Notes: generated by a model from the sequence alone, not told the origin. A DNA stretch of 64,000 bases from Autumnicola patrickiae (GCF_031846525.1 NZ_JAVRHM010000003.1:168887-232886); one strand, 5' to 3'. Counted from the first letter of the stretch, positions 17,198-26,619 are shown. A program made the numbers and translations.

Positions 17198-17878
17198 ATG
17201 GAAAATCTGTTTGCCAGTTTGAAAATAGAGGTTAACCCAAACCTTTATGTAAAGGATCCGGAATCTTCAGCATTAGGTAAGAAGATCGTGGGACATAGTA
17301 TTCTTTTGATTAATGAAATTGGATTTGAGCATTTTACTTTTAAAAAGCTTGGAGCGCAAATAGGCTCTAATGAGAGTTCCATTTACCGTTATTTTGAAAA
17401 CAAGCATAAGTTACTACTTTATCTCACATCCTGGTACTGGGGATGGAAAGAATATCAGCTTGTATTTGCTACAGCCAATATTCAAAATCCCGAAGAAAAA
17501 CTGGAAGCTGCAATTGAGGTATTGACCCGCTGTGTTGAAAAGGATTCCATTATTTCCCATATTGATGAAGTTATTCTGAACAAAGTGGTAATTAATGAAT
17601 ATTCTAAGTCTTATCTTTCCAAAGAAGTGGATAAAGAGAATAAGGAAGGTTTTTTTGCTATTTATAACAGATTGGTCGTGCGTCTTAAAAACATTATATT
17701 GTCTGTGGATAGGAACTATCCCTTTCCTTCTTCTTTGGCCAGTACAATTCTTGAAGGGGCGTTGCATCAGCATTTTTTAAAGGAGCATTTTTCTTCCCTT
17801 ACAGAGTGTAACGATAAAATAAGGCCTTCTGAATATTTTATTCATCTTGTTTCTTCAACCTTAAATTTAAATAAATAA
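17198..17878 (+). CDS. TetR/AcrR family transcriptional regulator
   Basis: A 226-residue regulator. The N-terminal helix-turn-helix is typical: residues about 28-75 with INEIGFEHFTFKKLGAQIGS followed by NESSIYRYFENKHKLL. The C-terminal ligand domain is helical and unassigned. Its stop codon overlaps the ABC gene's start (TAATG at 17876-17880). It heads a four-gene operon TetR-ABC-HlyD-TolC, a common efflux arrangement in Bacteroidota, so it probably senses a substrate of that pump and represses the operon. Confidence 0.9.
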   Translation: MENLFASLKIEVNPNLYVKDPESSALGKKIVGHSILLINEIGFEHFTFKKLGAQIGSNESSIYRYFENKHKLLLYLTSWYWGWKEYQLVFATANIQNPEEKLEAAIEVLTRCVEKDSIISHIDEVILNKVVINEYSKSYLSKEVDKENKEGFFAIYNRLVVRLKNIILSVDRNYPFPSSLASTILEGALHQHFLKEHFSSLTECNDKIRPSEYFIHLVSSTLNLNK

Positions 17879-19533
17879 TGGCAAAAGGATCCTCTGCCCT
17901 TGATCGATTATATGGATTGTTAAAACTCGACAGGAGAGATGTACTGCAAACAATCTATTATGCAATTTTCGCCGGTTTGCTTAACCTTTCGGTTCCACTT
18001 GGAATTCAGGCAATTGTAAACCTTATTCAGGGCGGTCGTGTAAGTACTTCCTGGATTGTACTGGTTGTACTGGTTACCCTGGCTGTTGGTTTTGTTGGGG
18101 TTTTGGAACTAATGCAGGTGCGGATTGTAGAAAACCTGCAGCAAAAAATATTCACGAGGTCTGCTTTTGAACTTACCTACAGATTTCCGAAGATAAAAAT
18201 GGAAGAACTAAACTCCTCCTATCCTCCGGAACTTGCTAATCGGTTTTTTGATACCATTGATGTGCAGAAAGGTGTGGCAAAACTTGTGCTTGATTTTCCG
18301 GCGGCTTTATTACAAATCTTTTTTGGATTAATTCTGCTTTCCTTGTATCATCCGTTCTTTATAATATACGGTTTTTTGCTGGTCATTCTTCTGTGGCTTG
18401 TTTTTAAATTTACAGCCCGTAGGGGTTTGGATACCAGCCTGGACGAATCTAAAAATAAATATAAAGTTGCGCACTGGCTTCAGGAAATGGCCCGAGCTCT
18501 TATTAGCTTTAAAATTTCGGGCAAAACAAGCCTTGCAATGAAAAAGAGCGATTCGTTAACAAATAAATATCTTGTAGCTCGTGAAAGTCATTTCGGCGTG
18601 TTAAAAATTCAGTACATAAAACTTATTATTTTTAAAGTGCTGGTTACGGGAGGTCTTTTGGTAATTGGCGGTATGCTTGTTTTAAATCAGGAAATGAATA
18701 TCGGGCAGTTTGTAGCTGCGGAAATTATAATTCTTCTTATAATGGGATCTGTGGAAAAGCTTATAAAAGGCCTTCCTACCGTTTACGACCTTTTAACTTC
18801 TTTGGAAAAAATAGGACAGGTGGTAGACAGGGATCTTGAAAAAACTGAAGGTGAAAATACGCTTTCTGAGCTTCCTTTAACAGTAGAATTATCTGATGTT
18901 TCTTATACTGCTTCTAATGGAAACCGGATTATCTTAAAAAATATATCCTTTACAATTCCCGCAGGCAAAAAAATACTCATTAAAGGATCTAACGGAAGTG
19001 GACGAACCACATTATTAAAAGTAATTGCCGGAATTCTTGAACCAACCAAAGGACAGATGTATATTAATAATCTTTCCCTAAAGAGTTTAAAAATTAACCA
19101 GTACCGTGGCCGTTTGGGGGTCTATTTGCCTGAAGAATTTCCTTTTGAAGGAACCTTACTGGAGAATATAACCTTTGGAGACCACTCAATCCCGGAAAAG
19201 GATGTGCAATGGGCTCTGGAGGTTATGGGCCTTTCAGGTTTTGTAAAAGAACAACCCAATGGGCTCAACAGTATCATTTTTCCTGAAGGAAAATATCTTT
19301 CTTCTCTTATTGCAAAGAGGATAATCCTTGCTAGATCGATTGTAAGAAAACCAGATATCCTTATTTTGAAGGAGCCGTTGGAGTTATTTGAACCGGAAGA
19401 GGCTTCCCGTCTTCTTCAGTTTTTTAATGATCCTGTCCATCCCTGGTCCCTTATCGTCGCAAGTAGAAATGAAAACTGGCAAAAGGTATGTGACGAAACG
19501 ATCATTCTGGAAAATGGTACAATAAAGAATTAA
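17878..19533 (+). CDS. ABC transporter half (membrane + degenerate ATPase domain)
   Basis: A 551-residue type-I exporter half with about six transmembrane segments (residues 20-290) and a C-terminal nucleotide-binding domain. The ATPase motifs are altered: Walker A is GSNGSGRTT (370-378) with R376 for the invariant Lys; the LSGGQ signature is LSSLI (474-478); Walker B reads ILILKEP with K498 for Asp, though E499 remains; the H-loop position is S529. The frame is open throughout, so this is a whole gene with a probably weak or inactive ATPase. It is coupled to the TetR gene and precedes HlyD and TolC genes by short gaps. No second ABC half is visible nearby. Confidence 0.88.
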   Translation: MAKGSSALDRLYGLLKLDRRDVLQTIYYAIFAGLLNLSVPLGIQAIVNLIQGGRVSTSWIVLVVLVTLAVGFVGVLELMQVRIVENLQQKIFTRSAFELTYRFPKIKMEELNSSYPPELANRFFDTIDVQKGVAKLVLDFPAALLQIFFGLILLSLYHPFFIIYGFLLVILLWLVFKFTARRGLDTSLDESKNKYKVAHWLQEMARALISFKISGKTSLAMKKSDSLTNKYLVARESHFGVLKIQYIKLIIFKVLVTGGLLVIGGMLVLNQEMNIGQFVAAEIIILLIMGSVEKLIKGLPTVYDLLTSLEKIGQVVDRDLEKTEGENTLSELPLTVELSDVSYTASNGNRIILKNISFTIPAGKKILIKGSNGSGRTTLLKVIAGILEPTKGQMYINNLSLKSLKINQYRGRLGVYLPEEFPFEGTLLENITFGDHSIPEKDVQWALEVMGLSGFVKEQPNGLNSIIFPEGKYLSSLIAKRIILARSIVRKPDILILKEPLELFEPEEASRLLQFFNDPVHPWSLIVASRNENWQKVCDETIILENGTIKN

Positions 19534-19545
19534 TTTTAGCAAAAG

Positions 19546-20901
19546 ATGCTTAATATATCAAAAGAGAAACTGAACAGGAAGGTAGACCTTTCAGAATATA
19601 AATCTGTGAAATATGCTTTTCACAAAACACAATATGGCCTATTAAACAAGTTTCTTCTGGGGTTTGCAATTTTTATAGTTTTAGTTATGTTCCTGCCCTG
19701 GACGCAGAATGTCTCCGGTACGGGATATGTTACGACCTTAAGTCCCGAGCACAGGCCCCAAACCATACAATCTGCCATTCCTGGCAGGATTGAAAAATGG
19801 TTTGTGGAAGAAGGCGAATTTGTTAATAGAGGAGACACCATTCTTCATATTTCAGAAGTTAAGAGTGAATATTTTGATCCTATGCTGGTGGAAAGAACCG
19901 GAGATCAGATCGAAGCAAAAACAGGGTCTGTAAATTCTTATGGAGGTAAAATTATAGCTCTTACCGCTCAGATTGCTGCTTTACGGAACGAATTGGCATT
20001 AAAATTACAACAGGCGAATAACAAACTACGACAGGCTAATTTTAAAGTGGAGAGCGACAGTATAGATCTTGAAGCAGCCAGGACAAACCTGAATATTGCT
20101 CAAACCCAATACGAACGTACTGTACAATTGCAGGAGGAAGGTCTTAAAGCATTGCCCGATGTGGAGGAGAAAAGATTAAAACTGCAGGAAACTCAGGCTA
20201 AATTAATTTCCCAGCAGAATAAATTACTGGCGAGTGAGAATGAAGTTATTAATGCGCAGCTGGAAATTAACCGTGTTGAAGCAGAATACGCAAATAAAAT
20301 TGCTAAAGCTGAAAGTGATCTTAATACAGCAAGATCCAATCAATTGGATGCCGAAGCTCAGGTTAGCAAATTGGAAAGTGACTATTCCAATTATTTAATT
20401 AGAGGCCAGATGAATTATGTTTTAGCACCCCAAAGCGGATATATAACTAAAGCCTTGAGGGCCGGGATAGGAGAGACATTTAAAGAAGGAGAGCGACTGG
20501 TGGGAATTATGCCTTCAGATTTTATGCTGGCTGTAGAAACTTATATAGAACCACTTGATATTCCTTTAATTCATATAGGAGAAGAGGTAAGGGTGCAATT
20601 TGACGGCTGGCCATCTATTGTTTTTAGTGGTTGGGAAAACCTGTCCTACGGTACTTACGGTGCAAGGGTAGTTGCCGTGGAGAATTTTATTAGTGATAAC
20701 GGAAAATATAGGGTGCTTCTTGCACCAGATCCTGATGATCATCCATGGCCCGATGCAATTAGAGTAGGATCTGGAGCAACAACTCTTGCCTTATTAGAGG
20801 AAGTGCCTATCTGGTACGAAATATGGAGAAATCTAAATGGTTTCCCTCCAAATTACTACCAGCCTGAAGGTTCTTCTGCAGCAAAAAATGAAAAGAAGTA
20901 A
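19546..20901 (+). CDS. HlyD-family periplasmic adaptor
   Basis: A 451-residue membrane fusion protein. One N-terminal membrane helix (about residues 32-52) is followed by a lipoyl-like segment (IPGRIEKWFVEEGEFVNRGD), a long helical hairpin rich in Gln/Glu/Ala (about 120-290) and a second lipoyl half beginning VLAPQSGYITKAL. It would bridge the inner-membrane ABC protein and the outer-membrane TolC channel. It lies 12 nt after the ABC gene and directly abuts the TolC gene. The domain order and length are normal for the family. Confidence 0.9.
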   Translation: MLNISKEKLNRKVDLSEYKSVKYAFHKTQYGLLNKFLLGFAIFIVLVMFLPWTQNVSGTGYVTTLSPEHRPQTIQSAIPGRIEKWFVEEGEFVNRGDTILHISEVKSEYFDPMLVERTGDQIEAKTGSVNSYGGKIIALTAQIAALRNELALKLQQANNKLRQANFKVESDSIDLEAARTNLNIAQTQYERTVQLQEEGLKALPDVEEKRLKLQETQAKLISQQNKLLASENEVINAQLEINRVEAEYANKIAKAESDLNTARSNQLDAEAQVSKLESDYSNYLIRGQMNYVLAPQSGYITKALRAGIGETFKEGERLVGIMPSDFMLAVETYIEPLDIPLIHIGEEVRVQFDGWPSIVFSGWENLSYGTYGARVVAVENFISDNGKYRVLLAPDPDDHPWPDAIRVGSGATTLALLEEVPIWYEIWRNLNGFPPNYYQPEGSSAAKNEKK

Positions 20902-22303
20902 CATGAGAGGATATTTGCTTTTATTTTGTCTTTTTTCTTGTTTTCTCCTTAAAGCACAGGAACAACTTCCGGAGGTCTTGACTTTTGAAGAATATATGGC
21001 CTATGTAAAACAGTATCATCCTGTAGCAGGACAGGCAGAGCTTCAGATTTCTATGGGAGAAGCTGAGATGCTAAGGGCTCGGGGCGGTTTTGATCCAAAA
21101 ATTGAAGTGGATTATGACAGGAAGAAGTTTAAGGGAACAGAGTATTACGACATCTTAAATTCCACATTTAAAATCCCCACCTGGTATGGAGTAGAGGTAA
21201 AAGCCGGTTTTGAACAAAATGAGGGATATTATTTAAATCCGCAAAAAACAGTGCCAGAGGACGGACTTTTTAGTGCTGGTGTTTCTGTAGATGTGGGACA
21301 GGGAATGTGGATTAACGATCGTATGGCCACTTTACGAAGTGCACGAGTTTTCCGGCAGCAAACCATAGCCGAGCGGGAATTATTTTTAAATGAGGTGCTT
21401 TATGATGCAGCAACTGCATATTTCGATTGGCTAAATGTTTATAATGAGGTGATTATATATGAAGAGTTTTTGGAAAATGCAGCGGAAAGATTTTTGGGTG
21501 TAAAACAAAATGCCCTTTTGGGAGAAGTAGCCGCTATAGATACGGTGGAAGCGAAAATTCCTGTCCAAAGCCGTACTTTGGAGCTGGAACAGGCAAGGGT
21601 AAGACTAATGAAGGAAAGACTTAACCTATCTAATTATCTATGGCTTGCGAATAATGTACCGGTAGAGCTACAACCTAATATTATTCCGGATATAAGTCTG
21701 CAACAGGAGCTGGATGAAACACTTGAGCTCCCGCAGTTTATGCCAGATGAGATAAACATTGAAGATCATCCTAAATTGCGTTCTTTGGAATTTAAATTAC
21801 AGGCCCTGGAAATTGAACGTCGCTTAAAAGCTAATAAATTATTGCCCGCTATAAATTTAGAGTATAATTTTATAACTCCAGAGCCGGAGTTTCAAACTCT
21901 GAATACAGCAAATTATAAAGCAGGAATAAGTCTAAGTGTTCCTTTATTCCTTCGGAAGGAGCGTGGCGATTTACGACTGGCCGAATTAAAGTTGCAGGAT
22001 GCCTCTTTTGATCTTCAGTTAAATGAGCGACAAATTGAAAACAAAATAAGAGCTGTGTTTCAGGAATTGGAGTCTTATAGAATTCAAAATGTTGTTGTAG
22101 AGGAAATGGTTGAAAATTATGTTATAATGCTTGCTGCCGAGGAACGACGAATGAGCTTTGGTGAAAGTTCTATTTTTCTAATAAATAGCAGGGAAATTAA
22201 ACTTATTGAAGCTCAATTAAAACAAAATGAGGTGCTTACGAAATTTTTATATGCAAAAGCACGACTTTTCCAGAGTCTGGGAATAGTTCCAGAGCTCGAT
22301 TAG
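20888..22303 (+). CDS. TolC-family outer-membrane efflux protein
   Basis: An outer-membrane factor of about 470 residues with a signal peptide ending near LLKAQ. Two repeated helical halves are visible, including AELQISMGEAEMLRARGGFDP and the later RSLEFKLQALEIERRLKANK. I choose the ATG at 20888; another at 20903, one base after the HlyD stop, would give an equally good signal peptide, and frames opening further upstream lie within the HlyD gene. It completes a TetR-ABC-HlyD-TolC operon. It would form the exit duct; the exported substrate is unknown. Confidence 0.88.
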   Translation: MKRSNMRGYLLLFCLFSCFLLKAQEQLPEVLTFEEYMAYVKQYHPVAGQAELQISMGEAEMLRARGGFDPKIEVDYDRKKFKGTEYYDILNSTFKIPTWYGVEVKAGFEQNEGYYLNPQKTVPEDGLFSAGVSVDVGQGMWINDRMATLRSARVFRQQTIAERELFLNEVLYDAATAYFDWLNVYNEVIIYEEFLENAAERFLGVKQNALLGEVAAIDTVEAKIPVQSRTLELEQARVRLMKERLNLSNYLWLANNVPVELQPNIIPDISLQQELDETLELPQFMPDEINIEDHPKLRSLEFKLQALEIERRLKANKLLPAINLEYNFITPEPEFQTLNTANYKAGISLSVPLFLRKERGDLRLAELKLQDASFDLQLNERQIENKIRAVFQELESYRIQNVVVEEMVENYVIMLAAEERRMSFGESSIFLINSREIKLIEAQLKQNEVLTKFLYAKARLFQSLGIVPELD

Positions 22304-22509
22304 CGATATTTTTATAGTTGGAAGGGATTTCTCTTTTTCTTTCATCACCTTATCGTACTTCTATTTAGGTATATTTTTTGATATCTATTTCTCATAGGTT
22401 TAGAATGATAGAAAGTTAACAGAGCCTTTTAAAGCTTCTGTTTAAAACAAACCTATATATCATTCTGAAAAAATATAATTAATAATTTTAAAATAGAGGA
22501 GGACCTATA
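22304..22509. promoter_or_regulatory. Structured leader before the rhodanese gene (interleaved inverted repeats)
   Basis: ATAGGTTT (22394-22401) is directly followed by AGAATGATA (22402-22410). Downstream, AAACCTAT (22449-22456) and TATCATTCT (22458-22466) are their reverse complements in the same order, so the two pairings interleave (pseudoknot-like or mutually exclusive). A further imperfect hairpin, ACAGAGC with GCTTCTGT, lies between them. An AGAGGAGG ribosome-binding site follows at 22495-22502. A terminator for the TolC operon or a regulatory leader are both possible. Confidence 0.45.
22495..22502 (+). promoter_or_regulatory. Unusually strong Shine-Dalgarno site
   Basis: AGAGGAGG lies 7 bases before the ATG at 22510. 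Shine-Dalgarno sequences this complete are rare in Bacteroidota and I see no equal elsewhere in the window. It fixes the rhodanese start. Confidence 0.7.
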
Positions 22510-22854
22510 ATGTACATCCTAAAATCTTTGTTTGGTTTCGGATCCCGAACCAATACAAAAATCGAAATCCTTAAAAAGTCTCAGTTTAAAAAACACCTTT
22601 TAGAAACCCGAGGTTTGTTAATTGATGTTCGCACCCCAAAAGAATTTGTTGAAGATCATATCGAGAATGCCAGGAACATCAATTTTTATGATTCCAGATT
22701 TTTAACCAGGGTGAAAGATATTAATAAAGATAAACCTGTTTTTATTTATTGCCGAAACGGTGCAAGAAGTGCACGTGCAGCAAAAAAAATGGTAAAGCAG
22801 GGCTTCTCTCAGATCTACGAACTGAAGGGCGGGTTCTTGGCCTGGCAGAAATAA
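22510..22854 (+). CDS. Rhodanese-like domain protein
   Basis: A 114-residue single-domain rhodanese. The LLIDVRTPKEFVEDHIENA block and the active-site loop FIYCRNGARSARAAK are clear; the catalytic cysteine is in YCRNGAR. A short N-terminal extension (about 25 residues, basic) has no signal peptide features. It would transfer sulfane sulfur in the cytoplasm. It is preceded by a structured leader with a strong ribosome-binding site and followed by a good terminator, so it is probably transcribed alone. Confidence 0.9.
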   Translation: MYILKSLFGFGSRTNTKIEILKKSQFKKHLLETRGLLIDVRTPKEFVEDHIENARNINFYDSRFLTRVKDINKDKPVFIYCRNGARSARAAKKMVKQGFSQIYELKGGFLAWQK

Positions 22855-22875
22855 ATAATCCTGAAGGATTTTCAG

Positions 22876-22912
22876 CCACTAGTTTCAATATTTTTGGAGT
22901 TAGTGGTTTTTT
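22876..22912 (+). terminator. Intrinsic terminator after the rhodanese gene
   Basis: CCACTAGTTTCAA (22876-22888) pairs through 13 positions, with three G-U wobbles, with TTGGAGTTAGTGG (22894-22906) around a 5-base loop, and six T residues follow. Confidence 0.75.
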
Positions 22913-23073
22913 ATTTCAATTTTATGCATTATCAACTTATCCCGAAATTTGCAGAATTTTCCAGCTGGATTTTCCAACATTCTGTACGAACCAATTTCAT
23001 TTTTTCCTTCTGAAATTTGCTCTATCCCCGTTAATTTTTGATTAAATTTATTGCGAACAAAAGCATTTAACGG

Positions 23074-23098
23074 TGATTATTTAATAAATTGATAATCA
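23074..23098. promoter_or_regulatory. Inverted repeat upstream of cydA (candidate operator)
   Basis: TGATTAT (23074-23080) and ATAATCA (23092-23098) form a 7-base inverted repeat with an 11-base spacer, 31 bases before the cydA start. It does not match the classical FNR box. The surrounding 275-base gap is otherwise AT-rich with no gene. Confidence 0.35.
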
Positions 23099-23129
23099 TA
23101 TAGTTAGATGCGTGTTTTAGTATTTTTTT

Positions 23130-24431
23130 ATGGAAAATTTAGAATACGCAAGGCTGCAAATGGCCTTTACCCTGGGCTTTCATATTATTTTTGCCTGTAT
23201 TGGGATGGTAATGCCTTTTTTTATGGTAATAGCTCATCGCAAATGGTTAAAAACAAGAAATCCGCTTTACCTTAAGCTCACAAAGGCATGGTTAAAAGGC
23301 GTAGCAATATTCTTTGTGACCGGGGCAGTCTCTGGTACGGCTTTATCTTTCGAGCTCGGGATGCTTTGGCCAGAATTTATGAAACATGCAGGACCCATTA
23401 TAGGAATGCCGTTTTCTTTGGAGGGAGCGGCTTTTTTTGTGGAAGCAATTGCCCTTGGTTTTTATCTCTACGGCTGGAATAAACTTCCCGAAAAGTTTCA
23501 CTGGTTTACAGGTATAATAATTGGCATTTCCGGGGTGGCATCTGGAATTCTTGTAGTTTCTGCAAATGGCTGGATGAATGCCCCTTCGGGTTTTGATTAT
23601 ATTAATGGTGAATTCCTCAATATAGATCCTGTACAGGCTTTCCTCAATCCTGCGTGGTTCACCCAGGCATTGCATATGACACTGGCGGCTTTCGTGGCAA
23701 CAAGTTTTGCAGTAGCCGGACTCCATGCGTTTCAGATTTTGCGCGGCAATAGTCCCGAACTTCATAAACAGGCTTTTAAAATAGCAATTTCCTTTGGTGC
23801 GGTCGCAGCACTTTTGCAGCCGTTAAGCGGGGATCTTTCAGCAAAGGATGTTGCAGAAAGGCAGCCGGTTAAACTTGCTGCCATGGAGGCTCATTACGAA
23901 ACCGGAAAAGGTGTTCCGCTTTATATTGGTGGGATTGTAGATGAAGAAAATAAAGAAGTAACTAATAAAATAGAAATTCCCAATGCGCTCTCTTTTCTGG
24001 CTTTCGGGGATTTTGATGCAGAAGTTCGTGGTTTAAATGATTTTCCTGAAGACGAACTTCCACCGGTTGCTATCGTGCATTACGCTTTCCAGACCATGGT
24101 AGGGATCGGTACACTGCTTATGCTTGCCGGACTCATTTATTTTATTAGCCTTAAGAAGAAATCCTGGATGGAAAGCCGCAAATACTGGTGGTTTTTTATG
24201 TTACTCGCACCATTGGGATTTATTGCTTTGGAAGCCGGTTGGATAGTTACAGAAGTTGGACGGCAACCGTGGATCATCCACGGTATAATGCGTACTGAAG
24301 ATGCCGTAACTCCAATGCCGGGAATGAAATTTAGCTTCTTTTTGTATTTGCTGGTTTACATTACCCTTGCCTTTACGGTTACCTGGCTTATGAAAAGGCA
24401 AATTAAAGTATTAAATGAAGATACCGAATAA
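23130..24431 (+). CDS. cydA: Cytochrome bd ubiquinol oxidase subunit I
   Basis: A 433-residue integral membrane subunit of the bd-type quinol oxidase. About nine transmembrane helices are visible. GFHIIFACIGMVMPF at the N-terminus holds a heme-ligand histidine, GAVSGTALSFELGMLWPEF is the classic conserved block, and the quinol-binding Q-loop is short, which fits this length. The oxidase reduces oxygen at high affinity and contributes to oxidative and nitrosative tolerance. cydB follows after 3 nt, so the two form an operon. An inverted repeat lies just upstream. Confidence 0.95.
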   Translation: MENLEYARLQMAFTLGFHIIFACIGMVMPFFMVIAHRKWLKTRNPLYLKLTKAWLKGVAIFFVTGAVSGTALSFELGMLWPEFMKHAGPIIGMPFSLEGAAFFVEAIALGFYLYGWNKLPEKFHWFTGIIIGISGVASGILVVSANGWMNAPSGFDYINGEFLNIDPVQAFLNPAWFTQALHMTLAAFVATSFAVAGLHAFQILRGNSPELHKQAFKIAISFGAVAALLQPLSGDLSAKDVAERQPVKLAAMEAHYETGKGVPLYIGGIVDEENKEVTNKIEIPNALSFLAFGDFDAEVRGLNDFPEDELPPVAIVHYAFQTMVGIGTLLMLAGLIYFISLKKKSWMESRKYWWFFMLLAPLGFIALEAGWIVTEVGRQPWIIHGIMRTEDAVTPMPGMKFSFFLYLLVYITLAFTVTWLMKRQIKVLNEDTE

Positions 24432-24434
24432 ACT

Positions 24435-25475
24435 ATGTTATACGTCGTCCTGTTTTTTACACTCTTCTCTTTCTTCCTTTATGTGCTTCTGGGTGGCGCC
24501 GATTTTGGTGCGGGGATCGTAGAACTTTTTTCTTCCCGGGAAAACAAGAAAATTAACCGGGACACGATCTATAAAGTAATGGGGCCGGTTTGGGAAGCCA
24601 ATCATATTTGGCTAATTATCCTAATCGTTATTCTTTGGATCGCCTTTCCTGTGTATTTTAATGTGATTATCATTTATTTGCACATTCCGCTTACGCTGGT
24701 ACTTTTGGGGATTACGATGCGCGGGGTAGCATTTATTTTCAGGCATTACGATGCCATAGAGGATCGTTCGCAATATTTCTATAATGCCATGTTCCGTATC
24801 TCAAGTTTTATTACACCCGTTTTCCTTGGTATGTCATTTTCGGCTTTAATTGGTGGGAAAATCATTAGAACCGAAGATTATGCTGCCTATACTTTTCAGG
24901 ATATTTTTATGGATCCATGGTTCAATATTTTTTCTCTGCTCGTGGGCCTATTTTATGCAGCGCTATGTGCTTTTCTTGCTTCAACTTTATTAATTGGAGA
25001 AAGTGAGGGGAAAATTAGAAAAATGTATAGCCGAAAATCGCGATATTTTACCATTGCCCTTGTTTCTATAGGATTTGTACTTATCGCTTACGGCTATATT
25101 TCGAATATTAAATTTATCGGGGATTTTGTTACCAATCCGGTTTCTTTAATTGCCGTTGGTTTGTCGGGAATTCTGCTTATTCCGCTTTGGAATTCCATCA
25201 GGAAACAGAACAGAATTGCCAGTCGATACTTGGCAGGTTTCCAGGTGATCCTCATTTTATTTGCCGCACTTTATGCACATTTTCCATATATTATTATTAC
25301 TACTGAAGAGGAGTTGAGCATTCTTGAAGGAATTGCTCCGGAATCTACGATTAGCAGCCTCGGAATTTCACTTATTATCGGCGGATTTGTTATCTTACCA
25401 GGACTTTTTCATCTTATGAAATCCTTCAATATGATAAAAGTATATGAAAAAGATGCAGAGGAACTAAAGGGTTAG
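24435..25475 (+). CDS. cydB: Cytochrome bd ubiquinol oxidase subunit II
   Basis: A 346-residue integral membrane protein, the partner of CydA. Conserved blocks are LLGGADFGAGIVELF near the N-terminus and VWEANHIWLI, both typical of CydB/AppB. About eight transmembrane segments are visible. It begins 3 nt after cydA, and an MBL-fold hydrolase gene begins 17 nt later, perhaps co-transcribed. No cydCD assembly genes and no cydX-like small gene are visible in the window. Confidence 0.95.
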   Translation: MLYVVLFFTLFSFFLYVLLGGADFGAGIVELFSSRENKKINRDTIYKVMGPVWEANHIWLIILIVILWIAFPVYFNVIIIYLHIPLTLVLLGITMRGVAFIFRHYDAIEDRSQYFYNAMFRISSFITPVFLGMSFSALIGGKIIRTEDYAAYTFQDIFMDPWFNIFSLLVGLFYAALCAFLASTLLIGESEGKIRKMYSRKSRYFTIALVSIGFVLIAYGYISNIKFIGDFVTNPVSLIAVGLSGILLIPLWNSIRKQNRIASRYLAGFQVILILFAALYAHFPYIIITTEEELSILEGIAPESTISSLGISLIIGGFVILPGLFHLMKSFNMIKVYEKDAEELKG

Positions 25476-25491
25476 AAATTAGATCAATAAC

Positions 25492-26550
25492 GTGGCAGGA
25501 ATTAACGACTTTAAAAAATCATTTGGAAAAAAACCTGAAGGGGAACGGCTGGAACGTATAAAGAAATCTTCCAATTATTCTGAAGGAAAATTTCAGAATG
25601 TGCAGCCAACAGCTGTAAGTCCGGAGGATGTTTCAACCATCACTGTTCTTAAAGATTTTATGACACGGCCAAAGTCGGTTAAACCTTCCGCAGAAATTCC
25701 AAATGTAAAGAGCGATTTAAAAGAACTTTCTTCAGAAAAACCTGCGATTGTCTGGTTTGGCCATTCCTCTTATTATATAAATTACAGCGGTTTCAGGATC
25801 CTTGTAGATCCGGTTTTCAGCGGAAATGCTTCTCCTGTGAAATTCTTCGGAAAATCTTTTTCGGGAGCAGATCATTATGAAGTCGAAGATTTCCCTGAAA
25901 TAGATTTGCTTATCCTCACGCACGATCATTACGATCATCTGGATTATCCTACAATTATTAAACTGAAAGGGAATGTAAAAAAGATAATCACCTCTTTGGG
26001 AGTGGCATCGCACCTGGAATATTGGGGATGGAAGAAAGCTGATATTACAGAATTGGATTGGTGGGAAGATAAGCGCATTAATGAGAACCTGAAAATTACA
26101 GCCGCTCCTTCCCGGCATTTTTCCGGCAGGGGAACTACACGTTTTAAGACGCTCTGGTCATCTTTTATTCTGGCATTTAAAGAATATAAAATTTATATAG
26201 GAGGAGATTCTGGTTACAGTCAGCAGTTTAAGGAAATTGGAAGAAGGTTTGGTCCTTTTGACCTCGCTTTTCTGGAATGTGGGCAGTATAACGAAAACTG
26301 GCCGGAGATTCATATGTTTCCGGAGCAGACAGTCACCGCTGCAAAAGATTTGAAAGCCAAAGTGGTAATTCCGGTGCATTGGGGAAAATTCACTTTATCA
26401 TTACATCCCTGGAACGAGCCTATTCAAAGGTTTGTGGCTTCCGCAGAAAAAGCAGGGCAGCATTATGTAGCACCAAAAATTGGAGAACCTTTTCGACTGG
26501 GAGAAGATTTTCTTCAGGAAACCTGGTGGAAGTTTGAGAAAAATTTATAA
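25492..26550 (+). CDS. MBL-fold metallo-hydrolase (NAPE-PLD/UlaG-like)
   Basis: A 352-residue metallo-beta-lactamase-fold hydrolase. The metal-binding motif HDHYDHLD is intact, with later ligands in APSRHFSGR, GGDSGYS and PVHWGKF. The arrangement, with WFGHSSYYINYSG before the motif and a lipid-hydrolase-like C-terminus, resembles the NAPE-PLD-type phospholipase/UlaG group. The start is GTG at 25492, the most upstream frame start after the cydB stop. There is no signal peptide. The substrate is unknown; hydrolysis of a phosphodiester or lipid is possible. Confidence 0.87.
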   Translation: MAGINDFKKSFGKKPEGERLERIKKSSNYSEGKFQNVQPTAVSPEDVSTITVLKDFMTRPKSVKPSAEIPNVKSDLKELSSEKPAIVWFGHSSYYINYSGFRILVDPVFSGNASPVKFFGKSFSGADHYEVEDFPEIDLLILTHDHYDHLDYPTIIKLKGNVKKIITSLGVASHLEYWGWKKADITELDWWEDKRINENLKITAAPSRHFSGRGTTRFKTLWSSFILAFKEYKIYIGGDSGYSQQFKEIGRRFGPFDLAFLECGQYNENWPEIHMFPEQTVTAAKDLKAKVVIPVHWGKFTLSLHPWNEPIQRFVASAEKAGQHYVAPKIGEPFRLGEDFLQETWWKFEKNL

Positions 26551-26578
26551 TTGTACAGATCCCGAATTTTGATGAATG

Positions 26579-26600
26579 CTGATATTTGCCAATTTTCGAC
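26579..26600. repeat. Dispersed palindromic word, copy 4
   Basis: Reads CTGATATTTGCCAATTTTCG, then AC. It lies 28 bases past the MBL gene stop, in the gap before a small membrane protein gene. Confidence 0.6.
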
Positions 26601-26619
26601 CTCTATTTTTATGGCTTAA

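Noticed and set aside
22749..23045. A 98-codon plus-strand frame downstream of rhodanese
   Set aside because: It overlaps the rhodanese gene in another frame and reads through the terminator hairpin.
23343..23765. A 140-codon minus-strand frame inside cydA
   Set aside because: Its Cys- and His-rich composition mirrors the codons of the cydA strand and it matches no family.
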